Assembly: GCA_033964015.1 (NCBI GenBank)
Contig: CM066925.1
Span: 4,234,523-4,298,522, forward strand
Source: Scolanthus callimorphus
Lineage: Eukaryota > Cnidaria > Anthozoa > Actiniaria > Edwardsiidae
Length of the DNA: 64,000 nucleotides
Direction: 5' to 3'
Within the stretch, counting starts at the first letter, position 1; every line of letters begins with the position of its first letter. The notes beneath the pieces were generated by a model. It saw only the letters and a list, made by a program, of their open reading frames with translations, was not told where the DNA came from and ran no database searches. Positions 24,562 through 35,887 of the stretch are shown piece after piece. The position numbers and the translations under genes are program-made.

Positions 24562-24711
24562 AATGGTTATTGAACTGAGTGGAGTGCAATTTGGTCTTGG
24601 AAATCATACGCGTGATTTCAAAATCAAACGAGCGCGCGTAGCGCGAGTTTGATTTGAAATCACAAGTATGATTTCAAACCAAAATTGCACGACACGAAGT
24701 TCAATTACCAC
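24562..24711. repeat. Inverted-repeat element, 150 bp
   Basis: The arms (TGCAATTTGGTCTTGGAAATC and mirrored GATTTCAAACCAAAATTGCA) meet in GTTTGATTTTGA / TCAAATCAAAC around a CG-rich centre, GAGCGCGCGTAGCGCGAG. It is probably a MITE or a hairpin-forming remnant. Confidence 0.7.
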
Positions 24712-25233
24712 TTTATTATATCCATTTTGAAATCACATTCTAGGCCCAGAGGATTCTATCAATTTATTTTCTTGAAACCGGAAATGCCTCACAAAAACAT
24801 TGTATGCAAAACGAACTCATTAAGTACTTCTTATATGCAGAAATTGTCATGTGACAAACAAAAACGATTTCGAAAACTCATAACCTGCAAAGTTCATTCA
24901 GAGTTGAGATCACTTATGTTTAAAATTACACCATACACAATTCAACAAAGTAATTTTCATTCTCTGACAAAAGGAAGGAATGCTCGTCGCTTTTATTGCG
25001 GCCTTGGAGATGGAGTGGAGTTGGAGACGTAGAAATATTGAAGTTTTGCGATGGAACTGTGACTTTGCTGGGCGAATGACTTGCGATGGCATAAAATCAA
25101 AACTTGGCTGCAAATTATGCTTGGAAGCCATGAGCTGTATTGCTAAATTTCATCACTAGCTGCATCTGGCTGTGGATGGTAGTGTTTTCATGTTTGAAGA
25201 GAGTGGAGTTTGATAGATGAGCGGAGGTGATTT

Positions 25234-25707
25234 TCAAGATGGCGGCATCGTTTCACTATCAGCTGTGAATTTGCGAAACACTTTCATCCAGCTTTGTGTT
25301 AACCGGGAAGTATTCTTATTGATCACTTTAGACTTCAGCTCTTCTACCACATTGTCTACCGGAAAGCATGTAAAATCATCATCTTTTGATTTTGTGGAAT
25401 TTGATGTTGTTTGTTTTTCGGTGGACTCGGATTCCTGGACTCGGATTCCTGGACTCGGGACCGGAATTTTGCACCAGACGTGCTGGATTATTCGCTTGAA
25501 AATCCTCCATATTGTCGTGAAACTGATATCATACTCTGGAAAAACGACAGATAAAAAGGTACTGTAAATATTTAAAGTTTTATCCATAGTTTTGTCTTTG
25601 TTTCTTGTTTTTCTTTTCAAGCAGAAGAGGAAAGGGGGAATTTCCCCAAAAAATTGCAGGAAGATGGTTTTGGACTCAAAAGGATGCGATTTGGGAATAA
25701 ATCGCAC
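25234..25707 (-). pseudogene. Unrecognised 157-codon open frame
   Basis: The frame is uninterrupted over 474 bp in a lysine/serine-rich composition. The C-terminal part (VDNVVEELKSKVINKN, then TQSWMKVFRKF) loosely resembles the N-terminal helical domain that precedes Crypton-type tyrosine recombinases. That resemblance is weak and may be chance. A 16-bp tandem repeat (GGACTCGGATTCCT) lies inside, and no splice partner was found. Confidence 0.2.
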
Positions 25708-26323
25708 TGTTATAAGCCAATTAGATTGCAGGGATTGACAGTGATTTCAAATGGATATAATAAACATGGAAACGGTTTCGTTTGTTCCCCTATTTTCGGC
25801 TCTCCTCGACAGCTGATGGACTAAATGTCAGGACTATAGCTGGATTCACAGGAACTGAAAAGGTTTGTCACGAGTTACAGTACAACAACAGTGGTGCCCA
25901 AATCGAGCGCGGGAGTTTTCATGTTTTGCTGTGTTTTGTGGGTTCTTCAGCTCCCTAAAGACATGGAATAGCTTTGAAAGTCACGGATATAATGGGTGCG
26001 GTGTGGATTGGAAACTCACTGTTCGCTGGAGTTGGACAAACATTCAGTATGAAGTGGATTAAACTGCAAGCTCTTTGGTAAGAATGTTTTTTTATTTTTT
26101 ATGAGAAATATTTTCTCTGACTAGACGATCTCTTCAGGGAATTTGATTCCTCGGTCATACGATTTAGAAAAGATGATCATAGACTTTCAACTGTGTTTTG
26201 GCCATTCATTGATTTATAGAATTGATTACTTTATTCTATCTATTGATAGCTATCTATTATAAGATATTTCTTTAAACTTTCGACCTGTGTTTCAATTTGT
26301 TTTGGATTCTTCGTGAGTAATGC

Positions 26324-26846
26324 ACTAGTCAATTGAAACCCCCACCCCTAGGGACCCTGGGAAGGGTGGGGTTATCGTGGGGGTTTAAAGCATTTTAAAA
26401 CAAGCGTCTGTTCCGAGGGGGTGGTGGATTTGACTGGTTTTGATTCTGGAACCTGTCCCCACTCCCCGGGGAATGTTTATTTGCTTTCAAATAAATTATT
26501 TCGGTCAATCTTTCACTTTGATTTTGGCCATGAAAATCTACATGTTCTACGATGCAATTCATTGGAATCATTCGATTTTAATGCATTTTTCTGTACTTGC
26601 ATCCCTTGTTTCATATAGGACACCACACTAGCTGAGGCCCACTCCCCTTTGACGATCATAGAAAGGTGTGTTCTTTCTTTGATGCTTGCAAGTAAAAGGT
26701 GATTTTTGAGGCCCCAAGGGTAGGGGCATTTCACAGGAATTTCCTCCCGATGGAGTGGGGACTTAAACGGCTTTTGTTCAGGGGTAAACTCAAATCCCCA
26801 ACCCCTCCCTGGGTCCCTAGGAGTGGGGCTTCAATTAACTAGGTGC
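26324..26846. mobile_element. MITE, about 520 bp, with about 55-bp inverted ends
   Basis: The left end GTCAATTGAAACCCCCACCC and following CTAGGGACCCTGGGAAGGG are mirrored at 26788-26846 (CCCTGGGTCCCTAGGAGTGG, GCTTCAATTAACTAG). The flanks read TAATGCA and GTGCATAA. It has no coding capacity. Confidence 0.75.
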
Positions 26847-27889
26847 ATAACCGGTTTGTCCCCAGCCAAATATAAGTTAAATGTTATGCATCAATAATAT
26901 TTTCCTTGCTCAAGGAAAGTCAGTAGAGTGCACAGAACGTTTTCCCATTTCTGTTGGATCAGAATAAAGAGAGCCTCTGTTATATGTTTCTGCTGTAGTT
27001 TCATTGTTTTCACCTCTTCCTAAAACCCAATAGAAGTATCTTGATTCACGTTTTTCAAACTTTTCTCAGGGGAGCATGCCCCCTCAAACAGAAATTATTT
27101 TGTTTTTCTGTCTTATTTCTATTTTCTCTCCCCCCCCCCCCCCCATATTTTTTAAGTATTTTAAGTGCAATTAGGTGAAATTCAAGTATCTTTTTTTTTC
27201 CTTTTCTGGACATGAAACTTCATGAATTTCAGACCCTTCTACAAAATTGCTCCACCCATAATATGGCTGTTATGTATTTGGAACACTTTGGACTCTGCGG
27301 CCTTCTGCTTAACACCCATATGGCCAGGAGTAGTGTCTGGTCCAATATCTTTTGAAGGGTCTGCACGCAAGTATAGTAACTTGTGTTATTTCTATTATGA
27401 AATCTAGTAGCAACCTGTTTCAATATACAGCTGAGGGTTTTTATATAATTGGGTCAACATAGAGTTTCATTGTAGTACTCCAGGGTGGAGAACTTTGACA
27501 TTATATTTCTCTGTTTTTCATTTTGTTGTTCATGGCATACATTTAGTTTCCAAAATAGACCAAAATCAAGGAAGTGATTCTAAGTGTTTCAGTAACTGGA
27601 TTTTTGGCCACTTTGCCAAAATTGCCCGGAATCCTGGTAAAATGTCTCATATTAATTTCTCTGGTGTATCTATCAATAATATTGTCTTGTGAATATATAC
27701 TACTTACTATTCTGTCAGATAATGCAGTTTTTTCCACTGAGGAATAAATATTGTCCTTTTTTTATTACTTTTTTATTCATGTGATCACTGGTATTTTTAC
27801 ATCCTGTCTCCCTTTTTTACAGTTTCTTATTCCTTAGGTGCATATAATACATTTTTGTTATTGTTGTTGTTTTCTTATTCCCCTATATA

Positions 27890-28455
27890 CAGTTTTTTTT
27901 TTTGGTTACATGGATTTATTTCAAAGCTAGTCTTCACATGCAATCTTTTAAGTCTATACAAACAATATACACCAACATTAAGGACAAAACACAGACATAC
28001 CCCTTTTGCATGAACACCCCATACCACATGGATTTAACCTAGAGCCTTTAGAATGTTTTCCCATTTCTTATAGTGCGCTGCCAGCTGATTCTTGGTCTTA
28101 GCAATAGTAACCTCTACTTTTTCGTAATGTTTTAAGAAATTCTGCAGAATAGCTAAGGATGGAGTTTTGAAATTATTTTTATGTTTATATAATACTAATT
28201 TATAAATAAGAATAATAAAATTTTCTGCGCCATCAGTATTGACTCCAAGAAGAATTATTAGCTACGTTCGATTCTGGAAGAAAAATATCGAACTGCTCCA
28301 ACCAATGTCTTAGTTGAAAATATATAAGGTTTTTGATTCCGGACAGTCTACAAAAAAAAATGGTCAACCATTTCCGGGTATGAAAAGCAAAAAGAACATT
28401 TCTAGAGTCTGCAATTATTCCAAACCCCTGCAGATATTTGTTTAAGAACAAGATA
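27890..28455 (-). mobile_element. 3' remnant of an L1/Tx1-type LINE (ORF2 C-terminus)
   Basis: On the minus strand, 28233-28451 encodes a stretch ending HWLEQFDIFLP like the zinc-finger tail of L1/Tx1 ORF2. A shifted frame then gives TDGAENFIILIYKLVLY and AKTKNQLAAHYKKWENIL, typical of the extreme C-terminus, with a stop near 28038. A T-run at 27891-27901 is the poly(A) tail seen from the other strand. The frame shift between the two parts shows it is dead. Confidence 0.6.
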
Positions 28456-29100
28456 TTGTTTAAAATTCTATACTGAAAGTACCTAGAATAACAATCTATA
28501 CCTAGAATAACAATATTGTCCTGAATAAATCATGAAAGTTGTTCTGTCCCCTGGTTATTGTGTCCCCCAGCTGACCCCCAGCCAGTAATCCTCGTTGAGA
28601 GGGGTAGGCTGTATTGGAAAAAGTAAAAAAGTAAAGTCCCCCTGCCCAGAAGGGTGTTGAAAAGTGACCTCCACCCCTATGGAATTTCTAAAAAAAATTG
28701 ACAGTATTTGTATGGAAAAGAGCAGGGAGCATGCTAATTCTGACTGTAAGCCGTGGGACATGTGCCAAGCAATAAAATAAATCAAGCCAATCAAGCAATC
28801 AAATTTATTTGAAAATTTGAAAATTTAGTCGTTACAAAAATTGAAACTGCAAACTTTTTTAGGGTTGAAAAGATTACCAAATATTTTAGGGGGATATTTT
28901 TCGGATATTTTGCAGGGATACAGCTGAGGCACCAAATGAGGCAAGATATGGGGATAAGGGGATATTTTGGTCCCCAGACTTGCCTCTATACAATCCCTCT
29001 GTGTTGAAATCAAACAATTCACTTGAGACAACTCTGGGCTGAGAGATATGGTATTTGTGTAGGGACAGCATAAAACTGTCTATCTCAGGGGTCATATGAG

Positions 29101-29928
29101 TCAAGAAATAGGACAGGGCAATTCTTGTTAGGGGCTGCTGTAAGGCCTAACAGCCCCAAACAGCACAGGGCTGCTGTAAGGGACAAACAGCTGGGAGGAA
29201 GCATTCCTTACTCCCACGTCTAAAAGGCGGGGCACATATTATGATCAACACCTACAGCCCTTACAGCCCTTGCAGCCCTAACAGCCCTGGCTGGACTGAC
29301 AACCCTAACAGCCAACAAACCTAACAGCCCTAACAAACCTAACAGTCCTAAACAGCAGAGATGAAGCATTCCTAAAGACAGGGCACATATTATGATCAAC
29401 ACCTAACAGCCCTCTGTTAGGGCTGTTTAGACTGTTAGAGCTGATAGGACTGTTAGAGCTGTTAAGACTGTTAGGGCTGTTAGGTCTGTAAGTGGTGTTC
29501 AGGGGCGTAGCCAGGTGGGGGTTCCAGGGGTTCCGGAACCCCCCTCGCCTCTGTTCTGGACCGACTTACTTCTAAAATTGTAAATATTTAATAGACAACA
29601 AATAAAAGCTCCAATAAAATGTAGCAAATTTCTTCAAACGCTAGTTTTTCCCCGAGATCAATATTTTTGGCTGGGTTTCCTGTGGCGAGAACGCAAAAAA
29701 CACGTCCAATCTATGGAGTTTTTTATTTTTTGAATTTTGGAACCCCCCCTCTCATAAGTGCTGGCTACGCCCCTGGTGTTAAGGTTGTTAGTAGGTGTTT
29801 ATCATAATTTGTGCCCCAGGTATTTTAAGAGGTGGAAGTAAGGAATGTTTTCTCAATGCTGTTTGGGCTGTTAGGTCTGTTAGGCCTAACAACAGCCCTA
29901 ACAAGAATTTCCCTGTCCTATTCCTTGA
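29101..29928. mobile_element. Inverted-repeat element made of GGGCTGTTAG-like repeats
   Basis: The ends TCAAGAAATAGGACAGGG and CCCTGTCCTATTCCTTGA are inverted. The interior is degenerate CTAACAGCC / GGCTGTTAG decamers in opposite orientation on the two halves. It also holds mirrored GGGGCACATATTATGATC blocks (29229, 29381, and about 29800 inverted). A second element (29500-29775) is nested inside. Confidence 0.7.
29500..29775. mobile_element. hAT-type MITE with CAGGGGCGTAGCCAG ends
   Basis: Perfect 15-bp terminal inverted repeats, CAGGGGCGTAGCCAG / CTGGCTACGCCCCTG, a terminus common in animal hAT elements. GTGTT flanks both sides (29495-29499 and 29776-29780), shorter than the usual 8 bp. 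The interior has mirrored GGAACCCCC blocks. Confidence 0.85.
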
Positions 29929-30070
29929 CAGGTCAGGGGTTGGGCCAACTTTCTTGATAGTGTGTGCCGCATGTGTTAGCCACAACACCAATATATCTTG
30001 CATTTTTTTTCTCATGTGAAACAGGTTCCAGTTTTGTCCCTACCCCAAAGTTGTCTCTTCTCCATCGTTT

Positions 30071-30225
30071 TTCAAAATGGTGGTTGACTCGGGAGAAAAC
30101 CCTGGGGGAGGCTGAGTCACATGACCATTTCACAACAAGGACAACCTCGTTCCCATGTTTTCAAACGGTGGTCATGTGACTCAGCCTCCCCCAGGTCTTC
30201 TATTCGACCAACCGCCATCTTGAAA
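30071..30225. repeat. Inverted-repeat element around GGGGGAGGCTGAGTCACATG
   Basis: The arms at about 30071-30128 and 30167-30225 match (GGGGGAGGCTGAGTCACATG and reverse complement; outer TCAAAATGGTGGTTG / CAACCGCCATCTTGA). It is a short MITE and carries two TGAGTCA AP-1-like words. Confidence 0.7.
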
Positions 30226-30587
30226 ATTACCCACAAGACCCTGGGACGAGGTTGATGATATCTCACCTCATGTGAACTACGGGTGTCTACATTTTTATTA
30301 GTTGAGTTGTCCTCGTGCTTTTTGTGTTTTGTAAAAGGCACAAAGGCAATAATATTAGTTTAAATATAATAAATGTATTTTTGATACTACAATTAACTAC
30401 TACCATCTTTTATTCCTTATAATAGTTGGAAGCTCCGCTTTTAGGCAGTGCCTAATGCTTGTTTGTAATAATAATGCTTGTTTATTACTTCCGTTTGCAG
30501 ATTAAAATACTGAATTACCGGAGTAGGTCCTGACAATTAAGCGATACTATACAAAGCGATTTACAATAATATGAAATATGTATTAAA

Positions 30588-31836
30588 CTACTTATTATAC
30601 TTGACAGTGACGAACTTATTTAAACGGTCCGTCCTCCCCGGAGTTACGTGGTATTCTGCGCAGGACCTTAAAGAGTATGGGGCGGTGTAGCGAACCCTCC
30701 TATCATCAAGTAGTGGGAAGAGCACGCTGCCAGGCTTGATGTTGTCAATAAATTTGCGGCACGCGTGCTCACGGCGAGTCTCAAGAGGCAACAATCCGGC
30801 CTGAGACAATGCCTGTTGGTAGCTAATGTGCGCTCCGTATATGATCGCCAGCGCCCTCTTCTGGACTTTTTCGAGAGCCAGAGAAAGATACTGTGGCAGG
30901 TTGGAAAAGACCACTGAAGCGTACTCTAATACGGAGCGGATAAGCGCGCAGTAGATGGCCACAATATCTTTCTCTGGAACTCGACATGCCTTAAGCTTCC
31001 TGATGGCATACAGCCTACGGTTCGCCTTTTTAATCACGTAGTCACAGTGTGTCGCCCAGGAGAGATCCGACGTGATGTGCACACCGAGTAGCTTAAAGGA
31101 CTTGACGGACTCGATGTGCATGCCTCCGATGGCGATGGGCTGAGACACTTGACTGTTGTAATGCAAAAAGTCGACCCGCAGAAGCTTACATTTCTTCGGA
31201 TTTAGTTGCATGTTATTAGTATGAGCGAAATGATTGACGTCATTCACGATGTACTGCATTACTGAGGGCGAATTGCGCGGTACAATCTCAAGTATGGTGA
31301 GATCGTCAACATACTTCGCTCTGGGAACCCATGTACGAGCAAGGTCATCTATCATAACTGCAAACAGCACGGGACCCATTTTTGTTCCCTGAGGAATACC
31401 TCCATTCAGATAGCGATAGGATGATGTTGAGGGGCCTATCTGAACGCATTGCGATCGTCCCTGGAGAAAGGCGGCAACCCACCTGACTAGACAGGGATGT
31501 AAACTATAGCGCTGCAGCTTAGCGAGAAGAATACGATGGTCTATCAGATCGAATCCTTTTTTAAAATCCGCAAAAAAGAAATTCAGTGCGCAGTTGCCTT
31601 TATCAAGCGCCTCTAGACCAAGATGGAGAAGGTAAATTAGGGCGTGTATAGTAGAACTACCGATACTAGCAAACTGTTTAGGATCGATGCCGGGAAACAA
31701 AGTTGGAAGCATTCGGTCTAAACTAAAACCTTCCATGACCTTGGCTACCTGACAAGTTAGAGATACAGGCCTTATATCGTTCTCTACAGTACAAGCCGGC
31801 CTCTGTTTTGGAAGGGGGCGAACAACAGCCTTCTAT
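30588..31836 (-). mobile_element. 5'-truncated LINE: reverse transcriptase, intact frame
   Basis: The open frame runs from just after a TAG at about 31834 to a stop at 30588 (about 415 codons). It starts in reverse-transcriptase block 1 (VVRPLPKQRPA, then NDIRPVSL), then has FADFKKGFDLIDH (catalytic Asp), GIPQGTKMGPVLF, the active site KYVDDLTI, the thumb and the usual GRTDRLNKFVTVKY tail. The endonuclease half is missing, because the element ends abruptly at the satellite junction near 31850. The absence of internal stops implies a fairly young insertion. The domain style is the CR1/L2/Jockey group and the exact clade was not determined. Confidence 0.85.
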
Positions 31837-33171
31837 ATAAATCTATATATTATTGTTTTGGGCGATCCATGTGGTCCTGGTCATCAACCAACCAAGGTAA
31901 CCTCTTTAAAAAATTTTCTGTGCGACTCTATTTTAACCGAAAGTTATAATATTTTATAGGTTTCATTTCATGGCAGATGGTTTATTATGATAAGTATTAA
32001 TTAACAATTGATGACTAAGGATTACAATTTAATTTTGCAACTCGTTTTATGACCTTTTAAGTGATCCTCTAAAGAACTGGTCTTGTTGCATTTACGCGTT
32101 GGGTTGGGCTTTGGTACCAAAGCAGAAACGTGTGACCGTCTCAGGAATCTTACCTGGGATTAATGGTCCTCCAGTCTTCCCAATCCCTGATGACGAAGAC
32201 TGAGTGAAATGCACAGTTGGCATAAACATTTCTTTAGAAACCCCATGCATGGATTTCTGTAGATAGCTATCAATGGATCTATATTGGGCTATACTTAGAT
32301 CTGTTAAAAAATTCCCCTAATACTCAGTTAATCTTTTTACTGTGTTTTATTTTGACATAAATGTTCACCTGTTTTAAATTTCACCTGTTTTGACATTTTT
32401 ATCTATTAAGTTAAGTACTATATATATATAAGTTACACTTTGGTGACCTTTCCTGGTATTGACTTTTGGATGACATGGCTGGGCATGTTGGAGTTCTGCC
32501 CCCTCATGGCCATACTGACATGCATGCTTCTGTTCTCTGCCAGTGGGAAGGCAACACCTCTGTGTTACATTTTGGTGACCTTTCCTGGTATTGACTTTTG
32601 GATGACAAGGCTGGGCATGTTGGAGTTCTACCCCCTCATGGCCATACTGACATGCATGCTTCTGTTCTCTGCCAGTGGGAAGGCAACACCTCTGTGTGTA
32701 CTTATGATATATTCACATCATTATGCTCTATAGCGCAATGAAGTTTGAAATAAAATGTCCAGGCATAACATTGGGCATTTTACTTGCATATTGATACAAG
32801 TGAATGTGAACAATTTACTTACATAGCTCCCCACAGTAATTGTAAGTAACCATACTCATAAATTTTGCCATACAGCAGCACCTAGTATCATACACAAAAT
32901 ACAGTTCATGAGATATATCTTGGTGGCCTCTTATGGTGATTGTCGTTTTGCATTTCATGGCTGGTCAGGCTGGTTTCTACATTGATCATCTGGTGCTCTG
33001 GTGTGCTCTACAAAGCCTTGTATATTCTCACTGGATGCACCACGGTGTATTAGCATGGGTCACTCTTCTTGGCCATACTGACATGTATGCATGGGTCGTT
33101 ACTATCAAGGAGGTAGTACCTGGTAAATCCTCGGACTTAACACACAACAATATGCATACACCCAATCATAA

Positions 33172-34002
33172 AATCGTGGACACTTCCAGAATTGAACCAG
33201 CAGTTGACAAACAAGCACCAGATGTCATTGTTGGTTTCTCTAGCATTTCTTGCTCAGTGAATACATCAGCTAATTGACCCAGTTCATTATTATAATCGCC
33301 TCGATGTCAGATATTTTTTTAATCCTGTATAGTCGTGGACTTCGAGGATTTATTTTAAAAAGTAAATGAGGTGAGATGAGCCCGAGCTTCAAATTACCAA
33401 AGATTACTTAGTTTCAATAGGTATAACGAGACTCTGGGCATCCTTAGATGATCTTTCAGGGGATTAATGGTCGTCTGTTCACGGAAAATAAAATAAGACG
33501 AGATGGCGTGTGTGCGCATGCGCAAACGGACAACTTAAAAAGAAACGCATTACCGTGTCATCTTAATACCTACTATTGAATTATGAGTTTTAAAAAAACA
33601 TACTAAATGGCAACTATGAAAAACATTTCTGAATTATCGTGACTAAGGTACTACTAGTTAAAAAGAAAACCAAACAACGTGTCCCACATGGATCTCAAAC
33701 ATACTCTTAGGCCTATAAATACGTTGGTGATGCACAATAATTAGTTGATTGTTCACTAACGGTACAAGGGGCGTCCTTATATGGTCTGGTGGCCGGGCGT
33801 ACTCTCACCCATAGGTATCTAGCTACTGAGCAATTCAACACCAGGATAGCGACTGTCAGGGCCGAAATCTCTGGCGTGGGCGTAAGAACCGTACGGGCGC
33901 CATACGACGCTTCAGCTCTTTGTCTGGAAGTATGGTCCTAAGTTTTTTCTTCTTTTTCCTCAAGTCAATCAAATGCTGACTTTGCATTGATGGGACAGGC
34001 AA
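33172..34002. other. Single-copy-looking flank of the macrosatellite
   Basis: The satellite sequence stops at CCCAATCATAA. What follows (AATCGTGGACACTTCCAG) is unrelated. I recognise no gene. Near 33770-33940 a frame reads like a decayed transposase fragment, but the match is too weak to name. Confidence 0.4.
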
Positions 34003-34966
34003 ATGATTCATTTACACGACTCGCAAACGCAGTTCAGCATTGATTTCCATTATTTTATCACGAATACTATAAGGCCTTACCACAGAGTAAACACGAAAAA
34101 GTCATTTTTATACCGTGGAGCCAAGCTCTGGAATAGTTTGTCCCCTAAGACAAGGGAATGTGAGTCTTTAAATACCTTTTTGTCAAAAATAGCCTCTCAA
34201 AAATTGCCACTGACTTTTAGAAGTATTTTTTTATAATTAGTGTAAATAATTTGTACCTATTTTTCTTTTGTAAAATAAGTATATAGCCAACGCCCTCTGT
34301 GGAAATCAGCTACCGTACCGCCCTCGAGTAACGTAACATCGACTCGCGAGTCTCGAGTCTATTTTTATACTCGAAAGACTCGAGGCTCGCGAGTATTTTC
34401 AGGCTGCATATTCATGATATTCATAAGTCACTTGAACGTTTCGAGTGGCTGGTTCCTTTGTTTGCATAAAGCTGGCTGGTTGAGACTCGCGAGCGGCTCG
34501 CGATTCAGGAAGATCGAAAGACAAAAATACCGGTACAGATAAGATAGCGAAAGAAATTGTTCTCGAAAATATGGCAGTTTGACAAGAAGACGGAGGATTT
34601 TCAATCGTTGACGTTGTTGTGCGGCGGATAAAGGCCATTACAGCTTCATTCAAAACAAGCACGATGCTGGGCATATATATGGTTGTCACCGGCAATCTTT
34701 TTGTAGAGTCGCTGTCAGCTCTGAATATCTTGTTGAGAATAAAGTTACACAAATCGTACAGGTGTTTTTCGTGATTTAAAATTGAAGTAGCAAAAATCCG
34801 ATGGACGATACGGACTTTTATTTGGAAGCCATTCAAGTGCGCGCGCCATCTCGCAACGCTTTTGCAGATGAAGAAAATTAGCAAATAAAAACCTCATTTT
34901 CCCGCTTTTTCAGCTATTTCGCAATTATAAGATGCCATGTGCAGTTTGCAAAAGCGCAATCAGTTT

Positions 34967-35640
34967 CAATCACTCGGCTTCTTGTTCAGAAGTCAGATTT
35001 TACAATTACAAGATGGATTCTCTAAGAAAATAGACAAAACTTACATCAAATCAAAGCCTAGGTTGTGTAGTTTGCGTTTCGGATGTTTATTGTGATGCGA
35101 ACTTGACAGGGGAAAGCAAAAGCGCAGAGTTTTACTCAATCACTCGGCTTCTTGTTCGAACTCAACTAAAGTGTAAAAGCCGCCGTGATGCCAAAGTCGG
35201 ATTTCGGAATAACAAGATGAATTCTCTATTAAACTAGACAAAACTTATATCAAATTAAAGCCTAGGTTGTGTAGTTTCGGGTAGTTTGCGTTTCTGATGT
35301 TTATTCTGATGCGAACTTGATAGCGGAACGAAAAACGCGAGAGTTTTACTCTCAATCACTCGGCTTCTTGTTCGAACTCAACAAATGTGTAAAAAGCCGC
35401 CGTGATGCCAAAGTCGGATTTCGCATTACAAGATGATTTTTCTATGAAACTAGACAAAACTTTATATCAAATTAAAGCCTAGGCTGTGCCTTTCTGATGT
35501 TTATTTTGATGCGAACTCGATAGGGGAATGCAAAAGCGCGAGAGTTTTACTCAACCCGGTACTCAATCACTCGGCTTCTTGTTCGAACTTTTTAACAAGT
35601 GTAAAGGCCGCCGTCATGTCGCAATTTTATTTACAAAATC
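34967..35640. repeat. Four tandem blocks of about 170-216 bp
   Basis: Blocks start CAATCACTCGGCTTCTTGTT at about 34967, 35137, 35353 and 35563. They share AAAGCCTAGGTTGTGTAG and CAAAGTCGGATTTCG. They are internal to the 2.08-kb element. Confidence 0.8.
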
Positions 35641-35709
35641 CCAGACGGTAGGGAGACAAGTTTTACAGCGTGCTAATTAATTTGACGAGAATTTGACAGC
35701 GCTCAAATA

Positions 35710-35887
35710 GAGCAGATTTCGTATGACTGTGAAAAGTTCCGCGACAAAGTTGTACCACTCCGCGACCGTGTCCGCGCCGCGACTACGCGGTTTCGTTCGG
35801 TATCTACAGCAGCCAGGTTCCGTACCGCCACCGCGACAGTACCCGCGCCGTGTCACGGTACTTTTCACAGTCATGTGAAATCGGCTC
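35710..35887. mobile_element. MITE family A (GAGCGGATTTCACATGACTG), copy 1
   Basis: Imperfect inverted ends GAGCAGATTTCGTATGACTG / CAGTCATGTGAAATCGGCTC with TA on both sides. The interior is rich in mirrored GTACCG / CGGTAC words. It is nested in the 2.08-kb element. Confidence 0.75.

Larger units (their letters stand above)
23659..31850. other. 8.19-kb foreign segment splitting satellite copy R6
   Basis: The satellite stops at TTTTCATA (23658) and resumes at TATTGTTTTGGG (31851). Together these reproduce the uninterrupted unit with a shared TA. The ends are not inverted repeats of each other. The left end is a GC-rich hairpin (GCGGAGCTCC...GGAGCACC, 23659-23706) and the right end is the truncated 5' edge of a LINE. 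The contents are mixed repeats, described separately. Confidence 0.75.
6886..33171. repeat. Palindromic macrosatellite, 1.83-kb unit, nine copies
   Basis: The array is three minus-oriented copies (L1 6886-10966 including a transposon, L2 10967-12798, L3 12799-14143 truncated) followed by six plus-oriented copies (R1 14144-15844, R2 15845-17640, R3 17641-19475, R4 19476-21309, R5 21310-23143, R6 23144-23658 plus 31851-33171). Full units measure 1832-1836 bp. R2-R5 look almost identical, and L and R sets differ at scattered sites. Each unit has a 132-bp internal duplication with an open frame rich in LMAILTCMLLF-type hydrophobic residues. A second open frame of about 117 codons starts MVIVVLHFMAG. 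AATAAA lies after both frames. Copy differences include many amino-acid changes, so coding selection is not evident. Confidence 0.9.

Noticed and set aside
33770..33940. Possible Tc1-like transposase fragment
   Set aside because: Only a loose resemblance in one frame. There are no inverted ends or catalytic residues.
34399..34884. 161-codon minus-strand frame in the 2.08-kb element as a transposase
   Set aside because: No DDE-type motifs or helix-turn-helix pattern is seen, and it lies in repeat-rich sequence.
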